64,000 bases of DNA from Neelides folsomi (Eukaryota; Arthropoda; Collembola; Neelipleona; Neelidae). The notes beneath the pieces were generated by a model, which worked only from the letters and a program-made list of their open reading frames with translations, was not told the origin of the DNA and searched no databases. The stretch spans positions 307,899 through 371,898 of the forward strand of contig JAQGBZ010000028.1 in NCBI GenBank assembly GCA_034687125.1, read 5' to 3'. Made by a program: the position numbers and the translations under genes. Shown in pieces: positions 49,695 to 60,495 of this stretch; position 1 is the stretch's first letter, and every line of letters begins with the position of its first letter.

Positions 49695-52600
49695 ATGTCT
49701 AATGGTCAGTACTCTTAATTTTACTTTATAATTTACCACGTTGGGCTCCACATGCATATTTTGATCAGATTAGGATTGGATCTGCGTACAAGGGCCATTA
49801 GGTCTCCGGAAAGTCTTTCTCCGGTTGTCGGGAGAACGAGGGAGGTTTTAATTGGGAAGAGTGGATTAAATGAAGCGTGTTTGTGTGCGTGGCGGGCATC
49901 GATCCGTTCCCGGGAGTGTTGGTGTGTGGGATGGGAGTGGAGGCTCGAGGGTCGTAAAAATAACGGCCCACGAATCCTGTCTTCCAATTTTTCGCGTGTG
50001 ACCGGATAAAAAAGGGAAAAAATGGTCTAATCCGGTTTTTGGGTCTCTTTTTTGGGGTTCGACGACCTGGGTGGGAAAGCTTTGTTGACCTCCTGCTGGA
50101 CCGACAGAGAGATGGTATTTTCCTTCGACAATGAGTCTTGGGGTCTTGCGAGGATGTTCCAGGACCAGGGGACAAGCGGGGGCCGGGGGGAGAGAGGAGC
50201 GGAGATGAGGCAACAGGTTGTCTCCAGTTGGCAACAAGTGTGAGGATGACGTAGAAGTCTCTGGCAAGATGTCCGAGGTCCTCAAGCAGAAGATCAAGAG
50301 GGACTTGAGTCGATGGTCCCGAAACCTCCTCCTGACCGTGGGTAAGTCGGGGTCACGGCCGTCCCATCCGCCCCCACGACGACTCTCCCTCTCTCCTTCG
50401 ATGTCTGTCTCTCTTGTCTTTCAGCCCCCCGGATGTCAACCCGGCCCGCAGTGCCCACTCCGAAATTAAATAATTCCCCTTTGCTGTCAGGATGCACTTT
50501 GTAGGAACATGAACACAATGGTGTAGTTAATTGCGTAATTGTAGTTAGCTAATGGGGGTTATTCCGGACATACCAAGGACTCCCCGTTGGAGGAGTCGGG
50601 GAAGACGGGGAACTTGACCTTGGCCTCAACCTTCCTCTTCTTCTTAGGCCTGGAGAACGTCGGGAGAGAACTGGTAGGGGAGGAAGAATGGGATAGAGCT
50701 TACACTTGGGGCCGGCCCCCGCCCAGCCGTCCAAACAACCCGCCAGAGCAGCCGGAAGACCCGCCCGCCACCCGGTCCCCGTCCCCGCCCCCCTCGCCGC
50801 CCTCTGGCGGGGAGGAGGAGGCAAAAAACCCGCCGCCGCCGCCTCAGTTCCTCGACCACCTCGTGCATCTGCTCCCTTATTGGTACTTCTTGAGCCGTAG
50901 CCCCTCGTTCCCGCCCCAGGATCTCACCCACGGCGAGGTCAACCCCGCCTTCATCGACGCCCTCGACGCTCAACGTCTCAACTCCCTCATCTTCTTCGAG
51001 TCCCTCAAGGCCTTGCAAGCTCAGGTGAGTCCCGGGGAAAGGTCCGCCTCGGCTGACCTCTCATTTTCAAAGGCCGACTCCGGGTCGTCCCTTCTCCCCA
51101 ATTTCCAGGGGGTTGAGAAGGGCCAGAAAAGGGGGCCCTTTGGGGAAATGCCGCTCCCAACGACGCTCAATCTCAGTTCGCGCGAGGACTACGACGAGGA
51201 CGAGCCGCTGGACTTGACAAGGAAAACAAGGTGATTTCTCATCTCCTTTTCCTCGCTCCATTAAAAGTGTGCATGAGACATGTTGTTGATGGAACCTCGA
51301 GATTGACCACACACGAATGGTAAAATATTGATTGGACTTTGATCGCAAAAGAGGATTTAAGTTTAATCGACCCATTAGGGAACTTCCATCTCTGGGAGGA
51401 ATCCTCCCAGGAATCTTCGTATTGCCCCACTTTAATCCCAAAATGAACAGAATTTAAAAGAAGAGTTGTTCTGGTGGACCTCTGGCTTGCCATTTAATTG
51501 CTTGTGTGAAGAAATGGCAGTTAATTAAATGAGATAAAAAGTAGTTTGCTCCTCCTCTCTTGGACTCCGTTGAAGATTTAAAGGATTAAGAGCCTCATTA
51601 ATGGAATCCCCTTTTTTGAAGTCGAGAGGTGGGTTTGGACGAGGAGCGCCAATGGAGCAGCACGGAAGTCTCTAGCAGTCGATGCCTCCCGGAAATACCC
51701 GTGACGAGACCAAAGGCAGCACGACCCAATCAGCGTTCCGGTCGCGGGTACACGACAGAGGAGCTAGAAGCCGCTCTAAGGGACATCCAAAGTGGGAAAC
51801 TTGGAACGAGGTCAGGAACAACTTTTAAACCCAATTATATGCTCCCTTGTCAATCCCATTAATTCTTTTATTCCTCTTTCATTCCATCCCAGTTTTTAAC
51901 TCATTGAGGAAAGAGAGTTAGATGAATCCAATGGTTTTTATTTCAATTTGAAGGAGGGCGGCTGTGATTTACGGAATTCCTCGGTCCACGCTTCGAAACA
52001 AAGTGTACAAACTGGGGAAGGAGCGAGGACGGAAGGAGGAAGTTGGAGATGGGCGGAAGGAAGTTCTCAAGCAGTGGCTCCAGACCAAGTTGGCCCGGGC
52101 CGAAGAGGCCGCCAAGAGCGAAGAGGAAGCGAGCAGTGATAACTCCGACGACTCATCCCGGAGGGACGTGATACTCAAGATCCCCTCCCTGGTCAACAAC
52201 AAGTCTAGTCTATCCCGATTGATCTCGAGGAAGAAGCTCAAGAGGAGAAACATTCAGCCACCCGCTTTCATTTCAAGGTAATTCCAGTTAATCAATCATA
52301 TCTCAATCAAAGACAAATTTATAAAACTCGTATCTTACAATCCTTAAAAACTAACGTCAATCATCGTCAATCGCCAATCAATCATCAATTTATAGGATTG
52401 TAAATTACAAGTATTTATTTATTTAAGCATAAAGAGGCATAAATTTAAATAATGAGAATGGGAAATGCCTATGGGAGGAAAAATTGTCAAATTCAATTGA
52501 TGAAAAATTGAATGTCAACATTTTTTGTTGTTTTCACTTTGGCGGGATTTGACGAGTGTTTTGTTGCAGGGTTGGGCGGAGCGAAGCATCGGCGACGGCC

Positions 52601-53052
52601 ACTGGCGAGGAATTCGACGACGAGAAGCAGCGTTTGATTGGAGAAGAAGGTGTGGGGGCGGGGCCTTCCTCGGCGTCTTCTAATAACTCGGAGGGGAAGA
52701 AAAGCCGCCCGAAGCGCGGGAAATATCGTAACTACGATCGGGACGCGTTGTTAAAAGCCGTCCGGGCTGTTCAAAACGGGGAAATGAGCGTCCACAGAGC
52801 CGGTGAGGAACGCGGAGTTAATTTCGGAGTTGTAATGATTATATTGCAGGGAGCTTTTACGGGGTGCCTCACTCGACGCTCGAATACAAGGTCAAAGAAC
52901 GACATTTGCTCCGTCGACCCAAGCGCAAAAGCCCGCAACGGAAGTCGAGCCCCGACTCGTCCTTGAGCGGGTCGGAGGTCCGCGGCGTGGTCGGATTCCT
53001 CGCCCCGCCCAGCCCGGCCGACTCCGACCTCCTCGACCTGACCAAGAAGTAA
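49695..53052 (+). CDS. Eip93F: E93 / Mblk-1, transcription factor with two pipsqueak motifs
   Basis: Homologue of E93 (Eip93F, Mblk-1; LCoR-related), an ecdysone-pathway transcription factor that specifies adult development in insects. Proposed exons: 49695-49704, 50228-50341, 50648-51230, 51622-51810, 51954-52277, 52570-52802, 52850-53052; 551 residues. The N-terminal WSRNLLLTVGLENVGREL is created by splicing exons 2 and 3. A Pro-rich segment, LLPYWYFLSRSPSFPPQDL, and the CtBP-type motif EPLDLTRK follow. The first psq motif (GYTTEELEAALRDIQSG... YGIPRSTLRNKV) spans exons 4 and 5. The second (NYDRDALLKAVRAVQNG... YGVPHSTLEYKV) spans exons 6 and 7. The protein ends DLLDLTKK, a second PLDLS-like motif. 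The 10-nt first coding exon (MSN) is tentative; translation might instead begin at ATG 50269. An 84-nt in-frame segment of exon 3 has intron-like ends. Confidence 0.9.
49705..50647 (+). other. E93 5' introns and intervening exon
   Basis: Two proposed introns, 49705-50227 and 50342-50647, flank coding exon 50228-50341. Both are less AT-rich than introns elsewhere in the window. No additional exon was recognised in either. Confidence 0.45.
51731..52024 (+). other. Eip93F: First pipsqueak (psq) DNA-binding motif of E93
   Basis: Begins RGYTTEELEAALRDIQSGKLG, is interrupted by the intron 51811-51953, and continues RRAAVIYGIPRSTLRNKV. This is the helix-turn-helix psq pattern, with the intron falling in the same place as in the second motif (before the recognition helix). 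Adjacent KLGKERGRK adds basic charge. Confidence 0.85.
52704..52918 (+). other. Eip93F: Second pipsqueak (psq) DNA-binding motif of E93
   Basis: KRGKYRNYDRDALLKAVRAV then QNGEMSVHRA, interrupted by a 47-bp intron (52803-52849), then GSFYGVPHSTLEYKVKERH. The joined motif matches the psq helix-turn-helix. A basic RRPKRKSPQRK stretch follows. Confidence 0.88.
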
Positions 53053-55003
53053 ATCTCGGAACGAAGTCTGAACGCATGAGCTGAAACTATTTCACACTGA
53101 TCCTCAGCGGCCGACGACCCTCGCGTGAACTTTTGACAATCGAAGGGATCAAACGGCGACTCCGCCTCTCTTTAAATCTCTTGTGATACGCACAGATATA
53201 TATCGATGATAAAAACAACTCATTTTTTACAATTTTACTCCACTGCTTTAAAAAACACGAGCTCTTAAAACCCCGTTATTTACAAATATACTGAGATATT
53301 GAGGTTGAATATAAAAATGAGATTTAGGTCTGTAGGAAAATTATAAATGTTAATTTACAACTCATTAATTAATTAAACATCCGTTTGTTTCAATTTGTGA
53401 ACAAATGAAGGGAGTTTGAAATATTCCAAACATTGGACGGCTAATTCCATTTAAACAATTCCAAAATGAAACTATGCGTCTATCTGTACAATTAAAGGCC
53501 AATCCTAGCTCACGTACATGCCTACATGTATATATTAAGTATGTATATGTATGTATTGAACATACTTTCTTTATATTCGACGGCGCTAATAAAATATATT
53601 AATTTTTTAATTGTAATTTTACACAATATATACTCTATCTTTATAACGGTTACTGCCTATCTAAATATACTATGAAGAGTAAAAAGCTTATTTTATGTGT
53701 ATTTTATACAGACGTATGTTCAACTTATATGCATATAATTTGTATAAAATATCAATTTTTACTAAATGTACGATCTATCGATTTATTATAATATTATATG
53801 GAGTTTATATACATATATTATATACAATGTGATTGTATGTAAAAACGCTTCAAGGATTTCTCAAAAACAAATACTGCTACAATTAAATCATTTACTTGTC
53901 AATTGAGTTTAAACATGATGTGATGAAGAGATGTTAAAAAGATAATATATATATTTAGGATTAGATGAAGATGACGGTGTATGTGTTATTAATTAATTTT
54001 TTCTTTCTCCACTCCTCCGAGGAATTAAATTTGTTGGAGATTTCCTTCGTTGTTTGTCATCGAGTCTGATGATGGTAAATGACGCACGGTATACTTTGGA
54101 GTACCGAGTGACCTGTCAGTGATACAAATTGTATCCCAATTTAATCATTCTAGTTTTTAAACAACTTTAACCCCGTTTGTGAGTTTATTCATATATTGAA
54201 TACTCTAAAATCTCCATTAGAATGCCCCGCGTTCTATTCGCACAATTGAAAAAATACCTCGCGTTCTAATAGAGACCCGCGCTCTATTCGTAAATCTAAT
54301 ATTCTACAATTAATTTTTACAATTTCCTTTGGAATACTTAACTATTTCATGTTTAAATTTTGCAAAATATGAATGATTTTCATTTAAATATTTTTATAGA
54401 GTCTATTTCATTTAATTTATCAATGCTCACACCTCAAAAAGATGCGAGTTTTATTATAATGACCCGCGCACTAATTGAGACTTGCGTTCTAATAGAGACC
54501 CGCGTTCTAATGGAGATTTTAGAGTATATATCTTATATTAAACTGCGTACGTAAGTATCTAACATACATATATACATATTATATGGTTCGAACATAGCAT
54601 AACTTTATATATATATATTTAATATATGAGACATGTATATCATTGTTACTTTGAGATAAATGATTTTGAATAAATCAAATTTATATTTACATTTCCTTTA
54701 ATTAAATAAGAATTTTAATTGTGGATTAAAAATGAAATACTTGGCATATAAAAGTTAGTAATTTTACTTTTTATCTCTTTTATAAAAATAAATTGTCTCA
54801 CATTTCCCATTTAGGTAGAAACTATAATATGCGAAATGGACTTGCTTTTCTCCAAATCTTATAATATTGAATTTCGTTTGGTTGATTTAATTTAATTTTT
54901 TGAGCAGAAAAAGAAAACCATTTTAATTGGATTTCTCCAGTAAGGTTAGCCAATAATGTCTTAAACTACTTGAAATCCTCAATTACAATTAATATTTAAT
55001 TAG
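53053..55003. other. Intergenic region between E93 and PQBP1
   Basis: Nearly 2 kb, AT-rich, including the E93 3' UTR. The acceptor-like sequence directly before the PQBP1 ATG suggests that an untranslated PQBP1 exon also lies here. The only recognisable structure is the inverted-repeat element at 54201-54526. Confidence 0.6.
54201..54526. mobile_element. Inverted-repeat MITE with internal GC-rich subrepeats
   Basis: The ends read TA-CTCTAAAATCTCCATTAG and its exact complement, with TA at both edges (54201-54202, 54525-54526). Inside each arm are several copies of a CGCGTTCTAATAGAGACC-like unit, which stand out against AT-rich surroundings. The centre is AT-rich without a convincing gene. TA target duplication suggests a Tc1/mariner/pogo-type non-autonomous element. 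Confidence 0.75.
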
Positions 55004-56188
55004 ATGCCGTTGCCACCGGCTCTTGCAGCCAAATTGCAGAAACGAGGACTCCTTCAACCGAGCAATCCAAATGAAGGTACCACAATCACAATCCCAAATC
55101 ATTTAATAATTTTTATATTCATTAAGACCAAATTTAGTATGTATTTAATCATTTGCTAAAATTGTCTCTTTCCAAAAGGGTTCGAGGAAATCATCGCGGA
55201 AAATTATGATGACCCAGAGATGGAAATTCCCCCTCCAGCGGCTCCTTCTGACAAGCCCGAACCTGGAAAACCCATCGTTTGGACAAAATTTCACCGACTT
55301 GGGCACTTCGGATGTCCAAACAAACACAATGTGTATCACAAATGTTCTCAATATTGCGTCACTCGATGGGGAAGAGGCAAAACAGCCGCTGATCCTATTT
55401 ACAATACCAAGCGACTCAACCATCTCAAAAGATATAAACTTCCTTCTGGCTGGGTTGAGATGTATGACCCTGGAACGTAAGGGGAAAAATGGAAATAATT
55501 CATTTCATTATTAAATATTAATTTAAAAAGATTGTTTAATTAATATGTTCCAGGGGTCGATATTATTACTGGAATGTTACCAACGATCAAGTTTCCTGGT
55601 TGAGCCCTTCGCATCCAAAGTCAATTGTCTCCCGACCAGCCTCTGAACTCCGGATGAAGATCTTCAACGAAATGGCTGATCGAGAAGCGAGGGAAATTGA
55701 AGGAACGAGTCGAGAACGGGATCGGGAACGGAGTTCGAAAATAGTTCACCGGGACCGAGACCGCGACTACGACGATCGTGACAGAGATCGAGACCGGGAT
55801 TATCGAAGAGATCGGGACCGAGACCGAGATAGATACAGAGATCGCGATAGGGGCAGGGACAGACCGGACAGAGATAGGCCTTCGAGAAAACGACACGTTG
55901 ACGATTTGGACCCAATGGACCCGGCTGCTTATTCAGACATACCAAGGTAAATTATTTCATAACTCAAATTCATAAATAACTAATAATTCATAATGATTAA
56001 ATTCAAAATGACTACATTTAATCTCGTTTGTTTTATTTAGAGGAAAATGGTCGGATGGACTTGCCAATCCAACAGATGCAAAAACTGGGGTTGATGCAAC
56101 AGCTACAGGCCCATTGTTCCAAAGCAGACCTTATCCAAATCCCGGGGCCATTTTAAGAGCAAATGCCGAAGCAAAGGGAAATAAATAA
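55004..56188 (+). CDS. PQBP1: PQBP1, polyglutamine-binding protein 1 (splicing factor)
   Basis: Homologue of polyglutamine-binding protein 1, a nuclear U5 snRNP-associated splicing protein. Exons: 55004-55076, 55179-55476, 55554-55946, 56041-56188; 303 residues (human about 265). It starts [17 protein letters not shown], the conserved N-terminus. The WW domain spans exons 2-3 ([19 protein letters not shown] ... VSWLSP). A long Arg/Asp-rich low-complexity tract follows ([16 protein letters not shown]), as in other PQBP1 proteins. The conserved C-terminus, [20 protein letters not shown], is the segment known to bind U5-15kD. A TTTAATTAG acceptor directly precedes the ATG, so at least one untranslated exon lies upstream. 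All junction phases agree. The gene converges on antizyme. Confidence 0.95.
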
Positions 56189-56645
56189 ATTTTTATTGTT
56201 GCAAATGTGTTATTATGATGTAAATGATTAAAATGATTTTATCTACATGCTTCAGATTATGTATGCTGTATAGATGAATACTACTTGTTTAATTGATGTT
56301 GATTTGTAAGAATAAATTTCTATTTGAATTATCAGTGCGTGTGGTGAATTATTTTATATGCACAAATCAAATAATGAATTTTGTTTATGTTATATGAATT
56401 TTATTAGAGAAATCCTGTCACTTCACAAGAGAATTAATGTTTTAAGTAGTTTAATATCTTATCAAGAACCAAAATGCATCGAACCCATATTTGAACTTAA
56501 TTGCTATATGAAAGATCCAAGTACATCCAAGTACATTTTGAAACATTGTACTCCAACACAAAAGCAACAAATTCACGATTGAAGTAGCAAATAGGAATAA
56601 GTGTATATGATAGAAATGCGCGTTTGAATATATATGTATAGATCT

Positions 56646-56808
56646 ATATATATACCACCCGAGTATGTGTTGGCCAAATGAGTTTGTTCGTCTACCTACC
56701 TTCCTTTCCTATTCTTTAAAGATTCACTAGTAAAGAGATGAAATGAGAGGAAGGTAGGCGAGCCAACTCATTTGGCCAACACATAATTGCTCGGGTAGTA
56801 TATATATA
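56646..56808. mobile_element. Palindromic 163-bp element (MITE-like)
   Basis: Two arms of about 55 bp are near-complementary: TATATACCACCCGAG, then GTGTTGGCCAAATGAGTT and CTACCTACCTTCC on the left, with GGAAGGTAGG, AACTCATTTGGCCAACAC and CTCGGGTAGTATATATA on the right. The short loop is AT-rich. Flanking TA-rich sequence prevents a clear target-duplication call. There is no coding capacity. Confidence 0.7.
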
Positions 56809-57033
56809 ATATTTGCATAATGTCTATTATATAAGTATTTCGAAAGTACGTGTGTATATATAATTAATAGAATGACATTTTAACAATTAAAAACGGGATT
56901 AGAAATGACTATAGCTTGAATTTGTCCAATTCACGATTCCCGCTAACAAATTTTAATAAAATAAAACTATATTTAAGAATTAGTAAAAATACGAGGAAAA
57001 TTAATGGCAAAAGAGAGCATATAAAATATAATG

Positions 57034-57036
<3 letters not shown>

Positions 57037-57064
<28 letters not shown>
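57037..57064. repeat. AT dinucleotide repeat
   Basis: Uninterrupted TA run of about 28 bp. Similar shorter runs occur near 37744-37760 and 48079-48100. Confidence 0.8.
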
Positions 57065-57069
<5 letters not shown>

Positions 57070-57377
57070 TATATCCAAGGAGTATTGTAACATAAGACCA
57101 AATCCTAAAATAATTTAAAGAAATACACATAGTTATTATAAATAGTAGTTAAACACGATTCAACGAATTGATGAACAAAAGGGAGTTGAAAGCCAACTGT
57201 CGATGTACGAGGTTGAAATTGTCTACGAAGGTTCATGTTGTTGGGCGATGTGTAATTTTTACTCTCAATGTGACCGAATCTATGGGGGGCTGATTTAGTG
57301 ATTAATTTAACATTGTGTGTGAATGTCTATCCGAAAACCCACATTACGAGAGATATTTTCTACGGGTCGAAATTTCT

Positions 57378-58080
57378 TCATATCTTGTAGACCATGTAGA
57401 CGTGATCGGTGTCGGCTGGCAGGGTTAGTTCGTTCCCTGGCGGAACCACGTAGAACCCAAGAAACATGAATGTACGAATGAGGATCTCTAAAAACATAAT
57501 TTACCCAAATTAGAAATAATAATAATTAATTAAGAACATTAATATCAATTAAGTTAAATTCTCATTAATTTCTTAGATCAGACTTGAATGAAAAAGTTAA
57601 GTGACCTCGATCGGATCTGTCCTTGAGGAAGCAGACGATGGCGTTGTCGCATTGCAAGACCTCTTCGGCGTATTCCAAGAGGGCCACGAAGGCCTCCTTG
57701 GAGGAATCGGGCAAACACCCATTGGGGACCTCAATGTACAAGTTGTTCTTGAGGAGGATCGTGTCCCAACTGAGGACCGTCTGTGGAGTTAACGGGTAGC
57801 GGAACGTCAACTTCAAAGGCTGCTCTTTATTCCATTCATTGTCCTAAACAAATCAATCCATGAACAACAAGGTCATGATAAAGGTCAATTAATTGTGGAC
57901 TCACGAGAATGAAATTGTAGGGGAAGTTTGATACAGAGATTTCTTTGTTGTTCCCCACTGTCTCTGTATTGGGTTGTGGGATCGGCGGACCGTCTTGGGC
58001 GTGAGGGACATCAGGACCACCACCGAGGCCCTGCGCCAAGAGTCACGGAGAACCCCAAAAGTTGTCGCGAACTTTTCCCA
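57378..58080 (-). CDS. OAZ: Ornithine decarboxylase antizyme with +1 programmed frameshift (first exon not included)
   Basis: Antizyme binds ornithine decarboxylase, sends it to the 26S proteasome and blocks polyamine uptake. Exons in order: 58080-57905, 57843-57606, 57487-57378. In frame 0 the first of these ends LGAGPRWWS then TGA (58013-58011), matching the conserved end of antizyme ORF1. After a +1 shift over the U of UGA, frame 1 begins DVPHAQDG and stays open for 151 residues to TGA 57380-57378. Family landmarks: WDTILLKNNLYIEVPNG, SKEAFVALLEYAEE, IVCFLKDRSDR and RTFMFLGFYVVPPGN. The exon at 58080 begins mid-codon, so the ORF1 start lies on an unresolved upstream exon (candidate at 60296-60495). 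Confidence 0.93.
57999..58020 (-). promoter_or_regulatory. OAZ: +1 programmed frameshift site of antizyme (TCC-TGA-T)
   Basis: Frame 0 reads TGG TGG TCC TGA TGT CCC TCA; the shift reads TCC then GAT GTC CCT CAC. The UCC-UGA-U core and the following CCCUCAC are the conserved antizyme signal, which responds to polyamines. The UGA is at 58013-58011. A 3' stimulatory structure was not assigned. Confidence 0.92.
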
Positions 58081-58660
58081 CTGCAAACAAAATAATCAAA
58101 CTCATTAAATTCCCAATCTTAAATATATGCGAATAATTGTTGTACTGAATGGAACAGGATGCCGAGAGGTAATCGATATATGTGGATATTCGATGAGATC
58201 ATTAAGGAATGCCCATGTATTTATTGTTTAAATGTGTATGTATATACCAATTGAGTATAAAACATTCAGTCATACAAATTCCAAATTATGTAAAACATGT
58301 TCTTGAAAGGATGGGCGAGATTTGTATTTTTCATGCCCATTGGCGTAATTGGTAGATTGATGGGAGCGAAACGAATTCAGGCGGAAGTCGGTGAGATGAA
58401 AATAAACCGAAGAATGTGTCTCAAGGACAAAATTGCATAGAAAGAACCTTTAACATTCTCAAAGATGCGCAGTTGCGAAATTCCACCAAACTTTCCCCAA
58501 AACACTTTTTCTTCATTAGCCCTCAGAACCTGGGAAGGATCCATAGAATGGAAATCATATGGATTTCATTTCTGCATAAATATCTAAATGTTAATAAACA
58601 TTAATTTACATATGTATATGCATGGTGTAGATGTATATGGCGAGGGGACGCATATATGTA

Positions 58661-58680
58661 AGTACAGTACAGTACAGTAC
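58661..58680. repeat. (AGTAC)x4 microsatellite
   Basis: Four exact copies of a pentanucleotide in AT-rich intergenic DNA. Confidence 0.85.
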
Positions 58681-59458
58681 ATACATATATGTACAAATAT
58701 GTATTGGAATTCGATGATAAGGACAGGGCTGCGAATTGAAAGTGTGTGCAGGAAAAGAATGAACGAGTTTCTCTTTATATACCAAAATTGAATGAGAATT
58801 AAAATGATTGGACTACGTGGTTAAATGGAATGACAAATGTACAAATAAGTTAACTATTTTTATCTCCCTAAATACGCAGCAAATATGCCCATTCTCTTGC
58901 TTAATTATTATATTTAAATAGAAATGGGTGCAAAATGAGATCATGGATATATGAAACACAATTTGTGAACTTTTAAATATTTGATGGTCAGCATACTTCC
59001 ATATTTCACCACATCATTCCCAGTCCCTTTTGAGCAAGAGAAGAACCAAATTCCTTTCATTGGATGACTCGCAGAGATATGAATTCATAAATGATTTAAA
59101 TAGAGAATCAAATATTAAACCATCCAACACGACCCAATGAGCTATTCCATACAATAAAATAACAATTTTCAATTTAAGATTGAGTTTGAGACAAATGTTG
59201 ATATAATAATGTCCTCAATGTGTTGTTAAGAATTGACTTTTCCTAATCGCATTTTTTCTTTTAAGTGCAAATAAAACAACTTGGAGAAACTCTTTTTAAC
59301 TCAATGATATATAATATTTATAAAGGTTCATAAATGGTGCAGCACCATAATAAGTTTAAATAGGTATTTGAGATAACCATGATTATATAGGCATTCTTCT
59401 GAGCTACTTACAGTTTCTTCAAACCATCACTAGTCATGTTATGAGTAAGGAGAGATTA

Positions 59459-59495
59459 ATACCTAGTATATATAAACCATATATATACTAGGTAT
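59459..59495. repeat. Perfect palindrome with 16-bp arms
   Basis: Arms ATACCTAGTATATATA and TATATATACTAGGTAT flank a five-base loop, AACCA. The arms are exact complements. This is AT-rich DNA and may be only a simple-sequence palindrome. Confidence 0.7.
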
Positions 59496-60295
59496 ATATG
59501 TATATATATAGCTAACTGGATATAAATAAAAATAAATAAATAACTCTTCGTAAGGAATAATTTTTCCATGAGTATTTATCATTTCATTCCATGTTCCACT
59601 TAAATAACTTTGTTCGGATTTAAACAAAATATGATACGTTGGAATAGGAGAATAAGCCAAGCTCACAGCGTTACTAAAGAATTGATTGAAAAAGCCCTTG
59701 AGAAAAACGGCGAACCAGAAGAACCTTTGACTTTAAAAAGGACTTGATGAGAGCTGGGTTCGTGAAGAATAATGAATATATACATAATACATACACTATT
59801 AATAGCATGGAACTCCTCAACCTTCTCGTATCATAATTTACATAAATATATAACTTGGCATAGACAAAAGTATTATAAATAAAAGACAACCAAAAACTTT
59901 TCTCTCCTCGACATCAAACTTCAAGGCATATCGATTTTACAAATTGAACAAAGTAAAATCAATACAAGTTACATAATTTGGATGCAAGTTACATAATTTC
60001 AATACAGCTTGCATAATTTCAATGCAAAGCCTATTAACATGGGATTAAAATGAAGGTATAGAGAGTTGTGTGCTGGTCATCTCCTTTACATTTAACCGTC
60101 CCTTAACTTTGGAGGGGACTAATTTAATTTTTTAAATTTTGAAAATGGAGGAGCGATGAGGTTAATGATGAGGTTTTTATTCGAAAAAGAATTGATGTCA
60201 AGAGGTGGTTGGAATTTGGGTAGTGAAGGAACTGGCCCCCAATGGTGATAGGAATGATGAAGGGGGACTTTAAATTAATTGTGATTACCTATTAC

Positions 60296-60495
60296 TGGAA
60301 AACTGGGACAAGGCTGGCATTTTTCTGCAGAGTGATGACAAGAGGGGTGGAGTGGAGTCGAACACGTCCGTCGGAACAATGAAGGAGATTTCGGAGTTTG
60401 TCGAGAGACCTTTGAGCCAAGATGGAGTCACGTGATCCAAACCAGCTCTCCTTCAACTCCACTTCCCCAAACCAAACCCAAAGCCTTTTTATCAA
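60296..60495 (-). CDS. Candidate upstream antizyme exon (uncertain)
   Basis: A 200-nt segment, GC-richer than its surroundings, is open on the minus strand and includes RDSILAQRSLDKLRNLLHC. It ends CCA|GTAATA. That phase (two bases) exactly fits the single base needed by the antizyme exon at 58080, giving PVFH then GKSSRQLLG. It has no ATG in frame (the open frame begins at TTG after a TAA), so another exon would be needed upstream. A plus-strand exon reading (SDDKRGGVESNTSVG) is an alternative. Confidence 0.28.

Larger units (their letters stand above)
56189..57377. other. Intergenic region between convergent PQBP1 and antizyme
   Basis: 1.19 kb, AT-rich, holding both 3' UTRs. It contains a palindromic element (56646-56808) and an AT dinucleotide run (57037-57064). 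No gene was seen. Confidence 0.65.

Noticed and set aside
50644-51018. Minus-strand open frame opposite E93
   Set aside because: Shadow of the GC-rich Pro/Glu-coding E93 exon 3.
54360-54554. 64-codon open frame within the 54.2-54.5 kb element
   Set aside because: It runs through the repeat units of the MITE and reads the repeated unit (LIETRVLIE), so it is not a gene.
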